Assembly: GCA_947069175.1 (NCBI GenBank)
Contig: CAMTDV010000007.1
Coordinates: forward strand, 47,458,181 to 47,522,180
Direction of reading: 5' to 3'
DNA: 64,000 nucleotides
Source of the DNA: Scalesia atractyloides
Lineage: Eukaryota > Streptophyta > Magnoliopsida > Asterales > Asteraceae
Shown in pieces: positions 1 to 10,800 of the stretch. The position numbers and the translations under genes were made by a program. The notes beneath the pieces are model-generated. The model saw only the letters and a program-made list of their open reading frames with translations, was not told where the DNA came from and ran no database searches. Every line of letters begins with the position of its first letter. The first letter of the stretch is position 1.

Positions 1-1013
1 ACCATACTATGCGCCGAAACGGCGCTTATGTCGTAAAATGACGATTTGTGCGAAGTTTAGTAAAAACTGATGTTAAGACCAAGTCTAATTGTTTTAGATA
101 TGTTATTTAATATAACATATCAGTAGGTAAAAGATTTGTTATGAAAAAGTATGGTTAAAACCATTTATGAGCCACAAAGGCTTTATCGTCATTTATCGAC
201 ATAATACAAGGACTTGTTCATAACTCGGTTTATAATCTGATTTAACATCCCAAATAATCTTACTTATGATATTACATCAGTAGGTAGTTCATTTTCAAGT
301 TCATTATCATTTAAACCTTATTTTTTATATAAAGGGCATTTTTGTCAAAATGGCATAATTATGGAGCTTGTGCATAAACTCAGATTCTGATTATGATCAT
401 GTAACATATCCTCAGGGGGTTATGCTACATCATATTACGATCATAATGCAACCTTAGATCAGTAGTTAACTAATCTAAATCGGGTCAGAATCGAAAGTCA
501 AAACAGAAGTCAAACTTTGCGACTTTCGGTTGCGAACCGACCCTAGAACTGAAATTGACAGGCCGAACATGTTCTTACATGTTCTAGTTATTATTACCAA
601 CTTTTTAAGGGTCAAAACATGATTCATAACATATATAAGCTCAGATTATATTTCCAAAAAATGGCATGTTTGACTTTTTAATATTAAAACTTTGTCCAAT
701 CAATTGGTCTAGCAAATGTGATCTTTAGGAGGTGCTCTTAATAGAGATTAACACCTACCTTATTACGATAACTTAGCCATGTTCGTTAGGAACAATGGCT
801 GGACCATAATGGTCTTAACCGAAAGTCAAGGCGTTTTCCGTAAAACGCTTGACTTTTGGCTATAAAAGCCAATAAACAAAAATGAAAGAAAAAGGAACAC
901 TTACAAGGATGAAATAGAGCTAAGTTGGATGCTCCTTTCAGTTAGGAACTTCTAGAGGAGGGAGATAGAATGAGAATGAGAAAGGTGCAAGTTTAAATGG
1001 TGAACCTTGGCAC

Positions 1014-1023
1014 CTATTTATAG
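1014..1023 (-). promoter_or_regulatory. TATA box of the LTR promoter
   Basis: CTATTTATAG on the plus strand reads CTATAAATAG on the minus strand. It sits about 950 bp inside the LTR start at 1977, leaving U3 to the right and R-U5 to the left. The related LTR at 29844-32628 has the same motif at about 32106-32113. Confidence 0.5.
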
Positions 1024-1516
1024 TTGGAGAGCTTGAAGGAGGTGATTTCAGGTGTTAAGGGGTGTTAGAGAGAGCTTACAAGTGTCCTAAAACATGGCAT
1101 AGCAGTTTGGGAGTCCATGGTTTCGAATCAAATGGTTTGGCCCAACATGTGTGGAGGCCAAGGCAATTTTTTGCAGATACATGCTTCTGGCGGGCAGTGA
1201 GAGGCCAGGCATATGCCTCTCGCGCCCCACAAGTGCCCCATGGTTACTTTCAAAGTTTGTCACATTTAGCCCCTCAACTTATAAAACCTCCTAAAACACC
1301 TTCATAGCATATTTAGCCCTCCGTAACCAATATTTGGCGTACCCGGGAGTATGCCCGGACGTTGTCGAGCTCTTGGTTTGTTAAAAGGTCATTCAAAGTT
1401 ATAAATTAACATGTTAACACTTTTAACCCCGCCATTATCCAACTTTCACATATTTACAGAATTAATCCCTCTCATCCAACAAATTGTACGTATGAGAGTT
1501 AGGACTTCGTATAGGA

Positions 1517-1887
1517 TCACTCAGAGGCTCATTATAAGCATGTTGACTCCGATGTCACTCAGAGGCTGGGCATGTTGACACAAATGGTCACTCAGAGGCC
1601 AAGTTTAAGCATGTTGACACTAATGGTCACCCACGTATGAGAGTTAGGACTTCGTAAAGGATCACTCAGAGGCTCATATAAGCATGTTGACTCTGATGTC
1701 ACTCAGAGGCTGGGCATGTTGACACAACACTAATGGTCACTCAGATGCTAAGTTTTAAGCATGTTGACACTAACGGTCACTCAGAGGCTAAGTTTTAAGC
1801 ATGTTGACACTAATGGTCACTCAGAGGCTCGGTTTATGCATGTTGATATCAGAAGGTCACTCAGAGACTTAGTTTGAGCATGTTGAC
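1517..1887. repeat. Degenerate tandem repeat, period about 33-40 bp, in LTR U3
   Basis: About nine units begin TCACTCAGAGGCT and contain GCATGTTGACAC, separated by AATGG or similar. Unit length varies (about 33, 38 and 40 bp) and a composite unit beginning GTATGAGAGTTAGGACTTCG appears twice (1489, 1634). The block lies about 500-870 bp upstream of the TATA box on the minus strand, where U3 enhancer repeats are expected. No protein frame runs through it. Confidence 0.85.
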
Positions 1888-1980
1888 CCCTTTAGTCCCT
1901 ATTAGCCTTTAATAGACTTATATGAAAATACAACACGTGTCACTATATTATTGGACACGATTTTATGAGGTGTTACATCT

Positions 1981-3893
1981 ATGATACGTTTGCTTGAACG
2001 TGGGAGGCGAAAAGAGGAAGTAAGGAATGAGATGAATTCCTTTTTGGGTGATGACAAAGACTCCTTTGTATCTTGGTTGGGGGAACATTTACACTCAAAC
2101 CAAGAGCTATACGCTCAATCAAAGGAATCTCATCCTGAAGAAGTGGCCGAACAGAAACCTCAAGCCCAGCAAGCAGCAATTAGCAGCCCACACCCCAAAC
2201 TCTACCTCAAGCCCAAACTCAAGCTGAAAAACCAAGATCACTCATTGACATAGTCAACTACCTTTTGTACACTGAACCTTGCATGAATAAGGTTGCTCAA
2301 CTCAGGGCACTTAATTCCAAAATGGCTAATGATTACAACAATGCAATGGCTCAGTGCATCAGCCTTCGACAAAGTAACAAGTTACTCCCAGAAAAGGTTG
2401 AAGCACAAAAGAAGACATAGCTCCGCTCCACCTGGATGTAAATCAACAGAAATGTTGGGTCCATGATTACAAAACCATATTACATTCAAAAACCATTGAA
2501 TGCGACTTGGTAAGAGTTGAGCTAGGACTTCTTGCTGGAAAATATCAACGAAACGAAGTTAATATAAAAAAGTTTGATACATCCAGCAAGCTTGTTCAAG
2601 ACATGTGCAATAGTGCAGCTAGCATATAAGGAGAACAGGGGAAGGGTTTGGGATTCAATCAGGTTGCCCCACCGTATAATCATAACTACATGACAATGCC
2701 TAAAACCAACGAAGAAATTGATAGAGCACAACACATGGTGTACGACAAACCCAATGCTTACACATCAGACACACGGGAACCATCTGGTGTTGTTGACTCT
2801 TCTAATCATAGCTGATGAAGAGAGAGTTGACGTGAACAAGGCTCCAAGTATCCTTCTACTTATGATAAAAAGGTTCAGATCATGCAACAAGAGCCGAAAC
2901 GAGCAGATCAAAGACGAGGAAAGAAAAGTTCTAAACGTCGAAGATAATCTCGCTCTCCAGGATCATCAACGGGCAGCAATTGTCCTAAAAAGGCTCGTGA
3001 TGTAAAGAATGCCTTTCTTAAGCCAATCAGTAATGGCAAATGTGAGAAATATACATTTAACTATGCTAATAAAGCTTTTGGAAAGTCTGGTGAGATTTCT
3101 GAACAAAACTTGTAGTCTAAGCCAAACAATAAGAATCAAAAGAAATCCCCACCAGAAGGCCCTTGCAAACGACAAGTACAAAAATTCAAATTCATCTCCG
3201 TCTACAAGAAACGTGCAAGGAAATCAAGCACAGAAGGGATCAGTTCATCCTACAGGGTCTGCAAGAGCTACACATGCAGATCAAAATGCCTTATACGTGA
3301 AAAGAAAAACATGCTTCAATTACGGCATTCCTGGTTACATTGCTCGGAACTGCACACAAAGTCCCATGTTTCCGATCATGCTCAAAATCAGAATGTTACA
3401 CCAAAGAATAACAATCATTCCAAGCCGATGAAGGTATCATCACCTAAGGCAATGAAGAATGTGAATCCCAAGGTTAAACCATCTGATGGGGATTGGAACG
3501 TTGCCAAAAACAAATGCAAGGCTGTTCAGAAACAAAAATCTGTTTCTAATACGAATAAACCTAAAACAGCCAAAGTTGCCCAATCTAAGGCAACAAACGC
3601 GTTTGTTAAAATGAAACAGATTTGGAAACCCAAATCCAAAGCAGCAACAACATCACCAATCCTCGAGACAAAAGGGGACTTATGTCTGAAAGAAGTGTCT
3701 TATTTGGATGCTTCAGGGAAACCCAGGACCACGATGGCCTGGGTCCCGCTGTCTTACTAATCTCCTTATTTTTTCAGGAACAACCAAGGATGAGCTGTTG
3801 ATAATCTCTATAATGTTGTTAGCAGTTGTTCCAGGGACATATCGGATAACATCTCACTGTTGCAAAAAGTTCAAATTTTTTTTACGAGTGTGA
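1981..3893 (+). pseudogene. Copia gag and protease start, broken
   Basis: Frames 1981-2253, 2718-3005, 3009-3431 and 3311-3760 together resemble the second half of a SIRE-type Gag: a glutamine/lysine-rich linker, then a zinc knuckle at about 3312-3355 reading CFNYGIPGYIARNC. Two of the expected metal ligands are tyrosines (Cys to Tyr and His to Tyr), so the knuckle is dead. It is followed by a basic linker and a segment ending TTMAWVPLSY just before a stop at 3758-3760, the usual position before the protease. The bases after it (about 3795-3870) look like a ruined protease N-terminus with CSR still visible. Frameshifts and stops occur throughout. Confidence 0.6.
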
Positions 3894-5799
3894 CGTTTCC
3901 TTTTGGGAGGAGATGAGGTAAGAAAAGATCAGTGAAAATGTACAAATTTAAATTTCATGCTTTAATTTTTAAATTGATTAGTCTTTAATCTAACGACGAA
4001 CAATTAAGCAAAACAAAACAAAAATATTTTCCTTTTCTTTCGTGTAAAACTTTGCACATACATTTTCTTTATTAGGTAAATTTGTGCATAACGTGTGATG
4101 CACAAATTTAGGGGGGAAGAGGGAGATATATGTATATATGCATTGTTTGAGGGGGAGAAAATGAGAAAAATACAAAAACATTTGAAAAACAAAAAAATAC
4201 AAAAACATTTGAAAAATATAAAAATCCAAAATGACTTTTTGCATAAAATGGGAAATGAAACGAATATTCGTGATATAGGGCGTGACTGACATATGTAAGG
4301 TGTCGTAGCTGAAAAGACTAGGATCTAATGTGATGTGTCAGTAGGCTTAAAGTTCAAAGTGATTAAAAGATACTAAGTGATATAAACTTAATGAGCTATG
4401 TATCTTATGGGTAACATACCATCGGCGTACTATTTCATGGTCTTAAATCCTGCGTTGATAGATCGCCAACGTTTGAAGTTTCGGGTCTTTATGCTGATGA
4501 GTCATTCGGGATATCAGGGCTGCCTTCTGTTGCATCTGGATATATGCAGACCTAGGCACAGTCAGGATATCCTTAAAAGAACCAAAATAGAAGGGCCAAA
4601 ACCTTAAAAGAAATGAAATCTCATCACGAGAAAATTCCATGTACTTAAAAAGTCAAACATACATATAGGTATTTGCCTAACCCTTGTCAGATATTATTGG
4701 TCACTCTGTTGTATGAATGTAATGACTCGTTCACCAATAGTCTGATGTTGTAAAAGATAAAGGATGATCTCAGTATACTCACCTGCTAGATGAATCGTTG
4801 TGCTTACCTTGGTCGTGGGGGTATATAACGGTATAGTACGCACGTGTATTATAATATAATACTACCTTAAGCATATCATGAAGTTGAAAAATGAAAGTTG
4901 AGCGTTAAAGTTTAAGTGGACAAAAATATTGGCAATCACTTACACCAGTCTGAATAAGTTCGCACTAAAAAGTGTTCCTCGGTCCGCCTGAAAACGATCT
5001 TGATCCCATTGCAATTGTATAGTTGTAACTACTGAGTTAGTTTCTTCGTTTATTTCTATTTTTGTTTATAGTTTAATAATTAAAAAATAGAAAATTCAAA
5101 AATCCAAAAATAGTGTCTTGTTTTTACTAAATCAAAAAGTTCAAAAAATAATAATAATAAATAGAGTGCTTTCTTTGTTTTATTAAAAATTAATAACCGT
5201 TCTTGAAGATTTGAGTAAGCATCAAAACATGAAAGAAATTTGAATTTTGATCCGAGTACAAGTACTTTGATGTACCAAGTGTTCATGCGGTCCTTCTCCC
5301 TGTTGCATAAGAATGTTTGCTTATAAATTTCTGAGAATTGTGCAGATCTTGATTTCGATCAAGAAACAGGGGTTGATGAAAATTGAGATGTTGTTAGTTG
5401 CCGGCAAAACATGAAGCATCACAACAGCAAAGTGTACCTGAGCAGAAGAACCAGACACCAGTCATCGTCTGACAATGATAGTACATTTAAAGAAGTACAT
5501 ATGAACCTGCTTGCTTGAAAGAGAAAGATTGAAGAAGAAAAGAGCTGCTGAGATTCCTCCTCTCGTATTCTTTTTGACAAAGATGTTTCAAGCAAAGCTG
5601 GTCCAGATCCTGATATGAAGCTAACCACAAGAGCAGAAGAAAGAGACCCAGTGCTGAGAGTTCATTCAAGTGTGAGGTCCTAGAAGTGTAAGACTGACTT
5701 CCACAACACTTATATCATAGCGACAACCATAGACTCCGTTGAAGACGTTGCTGAATTTATGCTATGAGGACAATTTGATGCATCAGTCTAGGGGAAGAT
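3894..5799 (+). other. Copia 3' noncoding region with conserved block
   Basis: No gene is seen. Purine tracts at 4108-4125 and 4148-4160 and a twice-repeated AAAAACATTTGAAAAA motif (4174-4220) come first. From about 4310 to 5000 the sequence matches, on the opposite strand, C1 18690-19420 and C3 34920-35420, including CCTTAAATC-like and TACTCACCTGCTA motifs. From 5340 to 5690 there is A/G-rich sequence that could be the tail of an accessory ORF like that of C1, but this is only a resemblance. A 20-bp segment around TCCTAGAAGTGT occurs at 5682 and again inside the LTR start at 5806. Confidence 0.5.
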
Positions 5800-6269
5800 T
5801 GTTAGATCCTAGAAGTGTGAGACTGACGCATCAAATAAATGCAACGGTCTATGGTAGCTAACTGGGATTAACTAGGTTAGTTTGTATTAGGTTTGGACCT
5901 TTTAGGTCATTTGGGCATGCCATAGGCCATGTGGGCTAGGCAAGCCCAAGGGAAGCCCATGAGGGGCATAGGCAAACCCTGGGTATCTAAGGAACATTAT
6001 GTCATAATTAGGGTTAAACTTTTAGAGAGAACTTGGGTAGCCTCCACCACTCTAGAGAGAGAGACCGAGAGGTGTGAAGAACTTGTATCAGACGGTTTTG
6101 TTATCCTAGTAATAGAATCGTATGCAAGTGTGAAAGTGATTCACGTGTTATTCTCGTTCATGTCATTTCTCTTATTTTCAGTTTTCTTGAATATCATCAA
6201 CTTTGGATTCCGCCCATCCTTGGTGATTGTTTGATATAGTTGTTGGATCTGGATTATTCGGGACTTACA
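5800..6269 (+). mobile_element. 3' LTR of copia remnant C0
   Basis: It begins TGTTAGATCC directly after the purine tract CTAGGGGAAGAT (5788-5799) and ends CGGGACTTACA at 6269. Both ends match the C1 LTR (start TGTTAGGACG, end GGGACTCACA when read in element orientation). The length of 470 bp is close to the 453-456 bp of C1. Only one copy is present in the window. A 101-codon plus frame at 5929-6234 lies inside and is not considered a gene. Confidence 0.6.
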
Positions 6270-6732
6270 AGACCAACACGAGTCACTTAGGAGATACATG
6301 TAAAAATGAGGGGGAGTATCATACAAGTTGTACTCTTTTTCCCTTAACTAAGTTTTGTCTCAGTGGGTTTTCTTAGTAAGGTTTTTAATGAGATAACGTA
6401 CTAATCCAAAAGTATCAAGGGGAGACAATACGCGCTGCACTCTTTTTCCATTAGCTAAGGTTTTGTCCCATTGGGTTTTTCCTGGCAAGATTTTTAACGA
6501 GGCAGCATCTCCAAGCGTATGAAGTTGATAACCAAGGGGGAGTGTTATAAATATATTGATATTGTGGTTATCAAGGTCCTAAAATAGATTAGGCTTATTC
6601 TCTAAGTTGTTTTACCCTATATACTACATTATATCTATTGTATGAATACATTTGATCAATAAAATATCAAATGTTTCTTCCTATATTTCAATGTTTCTCA
6701 TATTTAAGTGTTAATAGGCTAGTTTCACAACA
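6270..6732 (+). mobile_element. 3' end of an Ale/Retrofit-like copia: tandem 3' UTR repeats and short LTR
   Basis: Two diverged copies of a block beginning ACTCTTTTTCCC and containing TTTTGTC...TGGGTTTT...AAGGTTTTTAA lie at about 6332-6410 and 6440-6520, a layout I associate with the region between pol and the LTR of small copia elements. A purine tract (CCAAGGGGGAG) then precedes TGTTATAAATATATTG, the start of a short LTR of about 190 bp (6543-6732) ending TTTCACAACA. No coding sequence of this element is left. The right boundary is approximate. Confidence 0.5.
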
Positions 6733-6779
6733 ATATAATAGTTCATTAGGGTTTTTTTTCTTATAACCACCGATAACTA

Positions 6780-7110
6780 TCACTAATTATCTCTCGGGCT
6801 TCCAAAGCCTAATACGACTAGCACAACCTCTATGCGATACGAAGCCCGACAAACTAAGTTTAATTAAATAAATAATTAAACATTGTATTATTTATATCTC
6901 GTATATATAATAAATCATTTTCTGTGAGAATATGTAATTATTCTAGATAATTATATATTCCGTACAATTGATTGTTCATGATCACCAGTTAATCAGGTTA
7001 AGTGGATTTTATGCTCGTTGCCCAAGGTGAAACTCTTACGGGTCATAGCTCAGTCAGCAGCGTTGATTTGTCGAGTCCATACATAAGAATCCATCAATCT
7101 CCCACTTGGA
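6780..7110 (-). mobile_element. 3' LTR and PPT of C2 (left edge approximate)
   Basis: The minus strand reads TCCAAGTGGGAGAT (7110-7097), a polypurine tract, followed by TGATGGATTC (from 7096) as the LTR start. The LTR body is A/T-rich with TATATATAA-like runs near 6902-6910. I could not fix the other end; 6780 is a guess from the change in sequence character. Confidence 0.4.
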
Positions 7111-7979
7111 TGACCTTCGATAAAAATCCTCAATGAAGATAGCCAGCGGTGCTCTAGCTGCACATGGCTAACCTAACAAGGTATGACACTTTAAAGTCAT
7201 TAACCAAACACCTTGCTATTAGTAACAACTTACTATTACAAGACAATAGACTTATGGCAATCGTCGTCATTCATCCTTTCTATAAAAGACATCATCTAAA
7301 TCAATAAGACATGGATTCAGTTCATTCTGATATGGTGTTCAATTATTATTGTTCTCGATTAAGAGTCAAAGTGGTCCGAATAAACACATGATAAGTTTGC
7401 ACACGATAAGTTTGCTAAGGCCTTACACTTCACCAGTTTGAATCAACGAGAGCGCCACGATGTCTAACTGTTACATATCATGTAAGAGTACAAAATCCCT
7501 TATCGACTACATACAACTCCCACTGAACTTCAGAAGTATTCCTAATTAAAGCCTTTATGACTGGCAGTTACACAACATCGGTTGACAGTGATCAAAGAAT
7601 AATCCTTGGTAAACGAAAGTTCTAATATGTATCCCAGGTTAAAGGATACTAAATTAGTATACCAATATCAAAGCATCTTCTGAATAAGATCCATGAAGAT
7701 GATTTGATGCGAGTTACATCCAACGTCATTCATAATAAGGTCTATGAGTTTGGAAGTTAACTACTTGAGCCCAAATTCAGAATAGTCTTAATTCAGAGTC
7801 ATTCCCACGAGTCTCACTGACTACGGATAATTTAAGAATACAAGATTCATGGATTAAATGTATTAACATTGAACTTATAAGATTTACATTTAACCAGTAA
7901 ATAAAAAATGAATTCAAAAGTACAACTGTTAAAAGTCCGTACATCCAAATACTAAATCAAAACATATAGCTAGCTATCT

Positions 7980-8640
7980 ATGCCCGATAGCATCCTTGTG
8001 CTGATCATTCTTGTCCTTAGTCATGGGCTTAGTAAATGGGTCTGCTAGGTTTTTATTTGTGTTCACTTTGCTTATCACGATGTGTCCATGTTCCACAATT
8101 ACCCGTATGTAGTGGAACTTCCTTAGAATGTGCTTGGTCGTATGATGAGAACTGAGCTCTTTGGCTTGAGCAATAGCACCTGTGTTATCGCAGAATATCT
8201 GATGGGTTTCTTAATGCTTGGAACCACATCGAGGCTATGAATTTCTTTATCCAAGCAGCCTCCTTTGCGGCATCTGATGCGGCTATATATTCAGATTCAG
8301 TGGTTGAATTTGCCACCACATTTTTCTTAGAACTCTTCCATGAGATAGCTCCTCTATTTTGGGTGAATACAAAACCTGATTGTGAGTGAGAGTCATCTTG
8401 ATCAGTTTGAAAACTAGCATCAGTGTAACATCTTATAGTGAGCTCTTCTTTTACTCTCCAAATACTAAGAACATATCTTTAGTTCTTCTCAGATACTTCA
8501 GAATGTTCTTGACAACAGTCCAATGGGCGATGTCAAGAGTTTGCTAATAACGACTAGTCGTACATAACATAGCATACATGATAGAACCAATCACTGAAGC
8601 ATATGGAACTGCTTCCATTCGCTTAATTTCAATGTTCATT
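7980..8640 (-). pseudogene. Copia RNase H, C2
   Basis: Read on the minus strand this stretch gives recognisable copia RNase H phrases in more than one frame: TTESEYIAASDAAKEAAW near 8310-8260, then HHTTKHILRKFHYIR near 8150-8100 and a LADPFTKP-like end near 8050-8010. These are the usual catalytic-domain and C-terminal tail signatures. Frames change at least once, and the region is not continuous with the RT frame upstream. The 7111-7979 stretch between it and the PPT is A/T-rich 3' sequence in which I see no further gene. Confidence 0.6.
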
Positions 8641-8659
8641 GAAAGAGATTGCGATTTGT

Positions 8660-9460
8660 TCAACACAGTCCCTTAGTCATATGAACACCTCCTCTCTTGG
8701 AGTTTTCCATCTTAAAGCGAGTTATCATTTTGTCTACGTATGCACTTTGACTTAGCCCTAAAAGCCGCTTAGATCTATCCCTGTAGATCTTGATTCCTAG
8801 AATATAAGTTGCTTCTCCAAGATGTTTCATAGGGATGTTGTTTACAGTAATTATTATATAATCCACATACAGGATGAGGAATGATATAGTGCTCCCACTA
8901 GCCATTCTGTAAATGCAAGGCTCATCTTCATTTTTAACAAAACCAAATTCTTTGATCTTTTGGTCAAAACAAAGGTTTCCGCTACGAGATGCTTGCTTTA
9001 GTCCATAAATGGATTTATTAAGCTTGCATGCCCTATTAGGATATTTTAGATCAACAAAACCGTCTGGCTGAACCATATAGACATCTTCAAAGAGATGTTC
9101 ATTATGAAAAGTAGTTTTGACATCCATTTGCCATATCCGTAGTCATAGTACGCAACTATGGCAAGAAACATCATGATTGATTTGATCATAGGAACGGGCT
9201 AGAAGGTTTCATCATAGTTAACAACCTAAGTTTGAGTGAAACCCTTCACAACTAGTTATGCTTTATAGGTGTGTACATTTCCATGCATGTCGGTTTTTCT
9301 CTTGAAAACCCGTTTGCTCCCTACTGCCCGAGATTCGGGGGGTAGCTAACCAAGTCCTAGACTTTATTATCACACATATATTGCATCTCAATGTTCACGA
9401 CTTCAAGCCATTTCACATATTCAGGATATGAGATAGCAGATGTGTAGTTAGTAGGTTCGT
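8660..9460 (-). pseudogene. Copia reverse transcriptase, C2, catalytic motif altered
   Basis: The best-preserved part is a 155-codon frame (9127-8660) starting MDVKTTFHNEHLFEDVYM, the RT fingers/palm region, continuing through KSIYGLKQASR to LYVDYIIITVNN. The catalytic YVDD box reads YVDY, so one aspartate is lost. Immediately after NNIPM the sequence jumps to KHLGEATYILGIKIYRD, which implies a short in-frame deletion of roughly 15-20 codons compared with normal copia RT. Upstream, 9440-9128 encodes further RT N-terminal sequence in broken frames with several stops. Confidence 0.75.
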
Positions 9461-9462
9461 CA

Positions 9463-10440
9463 TTATAACTCATCTACTACCAGGACTTCAGCACCTTCAA
9501 GATTCCAAAGGTATCTATCAGGTTCTTTAAACATCCTGCTACTTCTGTGAACGTCATTGTTCGTGTCTGATTCATTAGCAACGATTTCTTGTTGTTTTGA
9601 CGTTATGACTTCATCGGTGGTTGTTGTTGGTTCTCGAATTTTTTCAAGATCAACCACATTATTTCTAGTTCGTCGATTAAGAAGTTCTTCCTCGAGAAAG
9701 TGTCCCTTCCTTTTGATGGAAATAACATTTGCATCAGGATGGTAGAAATAATATCCACTTCTTTTATGGTATCCGACGAAAACAACCTTTTCACCTCGAG
9801 GATCGAGCTTATCATCAGAACCACTTGTGATGTATGCATCACATCCCCATACTCTAAGGTATTCCAAATCGGGTTTACGCCCATGCCATATATCATATGG
9901 AGTTTTGTTTACCTTTTTAGTTAGAGCTAGATTGACAATACGGACGGTAGTCATAAGAGTATGACCCCAAAAGGAGTGAGGCAAGTTAGTTCTACACATC
10001 ATCGATCGAACCATATTAAGTAGGATTCGATTTCTCCTTTCGCTCATGCCATTAAGTTGGGGTGTGCAAGGTGGAGTGGGATCCGAAATTATTCCACACT
10101 CTTTTAGATGATTGGGGAACTCTTAATTGAGGTATTCAACACCTAGATCTGATCGAAGTACTTTTATCTTTCTAGTAAGTTGGTTTTCTATATCAATTTG
10201 AAACACTTTGAACTTTTCAAAAGTTTCATGCTTATGCTTCATAAGATAGACATAAGCATATCGACTATAACCGTCGATGAAAGTAACAAAGTATCTTTCA
10301 TGGTTTCTAGCCATGGTTCTAAAAGGGCCACATACATCAGTGTGAATGAGTCCTAGTAAACCATTGGCCCGCTCACCAACACGGATGAAGGGACGCTTTG
10401 TGAGTCTGCCAGCTAAGTAAGACTCACAATCATCAAAGGA
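9463..10440 (-). pseudogene. Copia integrase, C2
   Basis: Minus-strand frames 10314-10123 and 10047-9463 are one integrase split by a stop after GVEYLN. The first gives the rve core (TFIDGYSRYAYVYLMKHK). The second begins with SERRNRILLNMVRSMM, which holds the glutamate of the D,D,E triad, and continues through FWGHTLMTTVRIVNLA and GCDAYITSGSDDKLDPR to the linker before RT. Upstream (10440-10320) the HTDVCGPF motif with the first catalytic aspartate is readable. The order and spacing are those of a copia integrase; a complete product is impossible. Confidence 0.75.
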
Positions 10441-10800
10441 GTCATGTCTAATGGATTCAATAATCCCCTTGGATTGGAGCCATTTATGGTCCCTTACTTA
10501 TATGGCCAAGTCTACAATGTCATAGAAAGGTTTCATTAATACCAGCTTTATTACGTTTAGAAAGATGATATATGTTAAAACATGTTTGAACATCAATCTC
10601 ATAAATACCATTTCGAGGTTTAGCCTCAAAATTAAAGACACCATTCAAGTAGGTAGAAATATAAATACCATTAAAACGTACTCGAAACATTCTTCAAACA
10701 AAAGGGAAATCAAAATAATGTTTCTGGTTATATCATGTGCAAACAAACAATTGTTTAAAATTAACTACAAGGCCAGAAGGACTTGAAAAATGAAATGTGT
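10441..10800 (-). pseudogene. GAG-pre-integrase linker remnant, C2
   Basis: Between the integrase and the solo LTR the minus strand reads patches such as SIRHDSFDDCESYLAGRLTKRPF, the zinc-binding lead-in of copia integrases, with several stops further right. It continues on the other side of the solo LTR at 14199. Confidence 0.45.

Larger units (their letters stand above)
1..1977 (-). mobile_element. Partial LTR of a Ty3/gypsy-type element (right end only)
   Basis: The stretch lies in the same orientation as the solo LTR at 29844-32628 and shares its layout: a run of G/C-poor sequence, a short CTCAG...GGTTAT block (409-424 versus 31503-31516), a GAAAGTCAAA block (491 versus 31583), and a minus-strand TATA box followed to the left by the transcribed part. 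The right end reads GGTGTTACA, so on the minus strand the LTR starts TGTAACACC. The left end is outside the window, so solo LTR versus full element cannot be decided. No coding region is seen; the short plus-strand frame at 1062-1307 is not credible. Confidence 0.6.
1978..6269 (+). mobile_element. Ty1/copia remnant C0 (SIRE-like), 5' end and pol missing
   Basis: Reading rightwards there is decayed gag and the start of protease (1981-3893), then the conserved 3' noncoding block shared with C1 and C3, a PPT (CTAGGGGAAGAT) and a 3' LTR (5800-6269). Integrase, RT and RNase H are gone; the gap falls between about 3900 and 4300. No 5' LTR or PBS is seen, because the left side abuts the LTR ending at 1977. 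Lineage is inferred from the Gag layout and from the PPT/LTR ends, which match C1 (CTAGGGGGATAT then TGTTAG; LTR end GGGACTTACA versus GGGACTCACA). Confidence 0.6.

Noticed and set aside
1517..1887. CRISPR-like impression from regular repeats
   Set aside because: Repeats vary in length, spacers are not unique, and the setting is a plant LTR.
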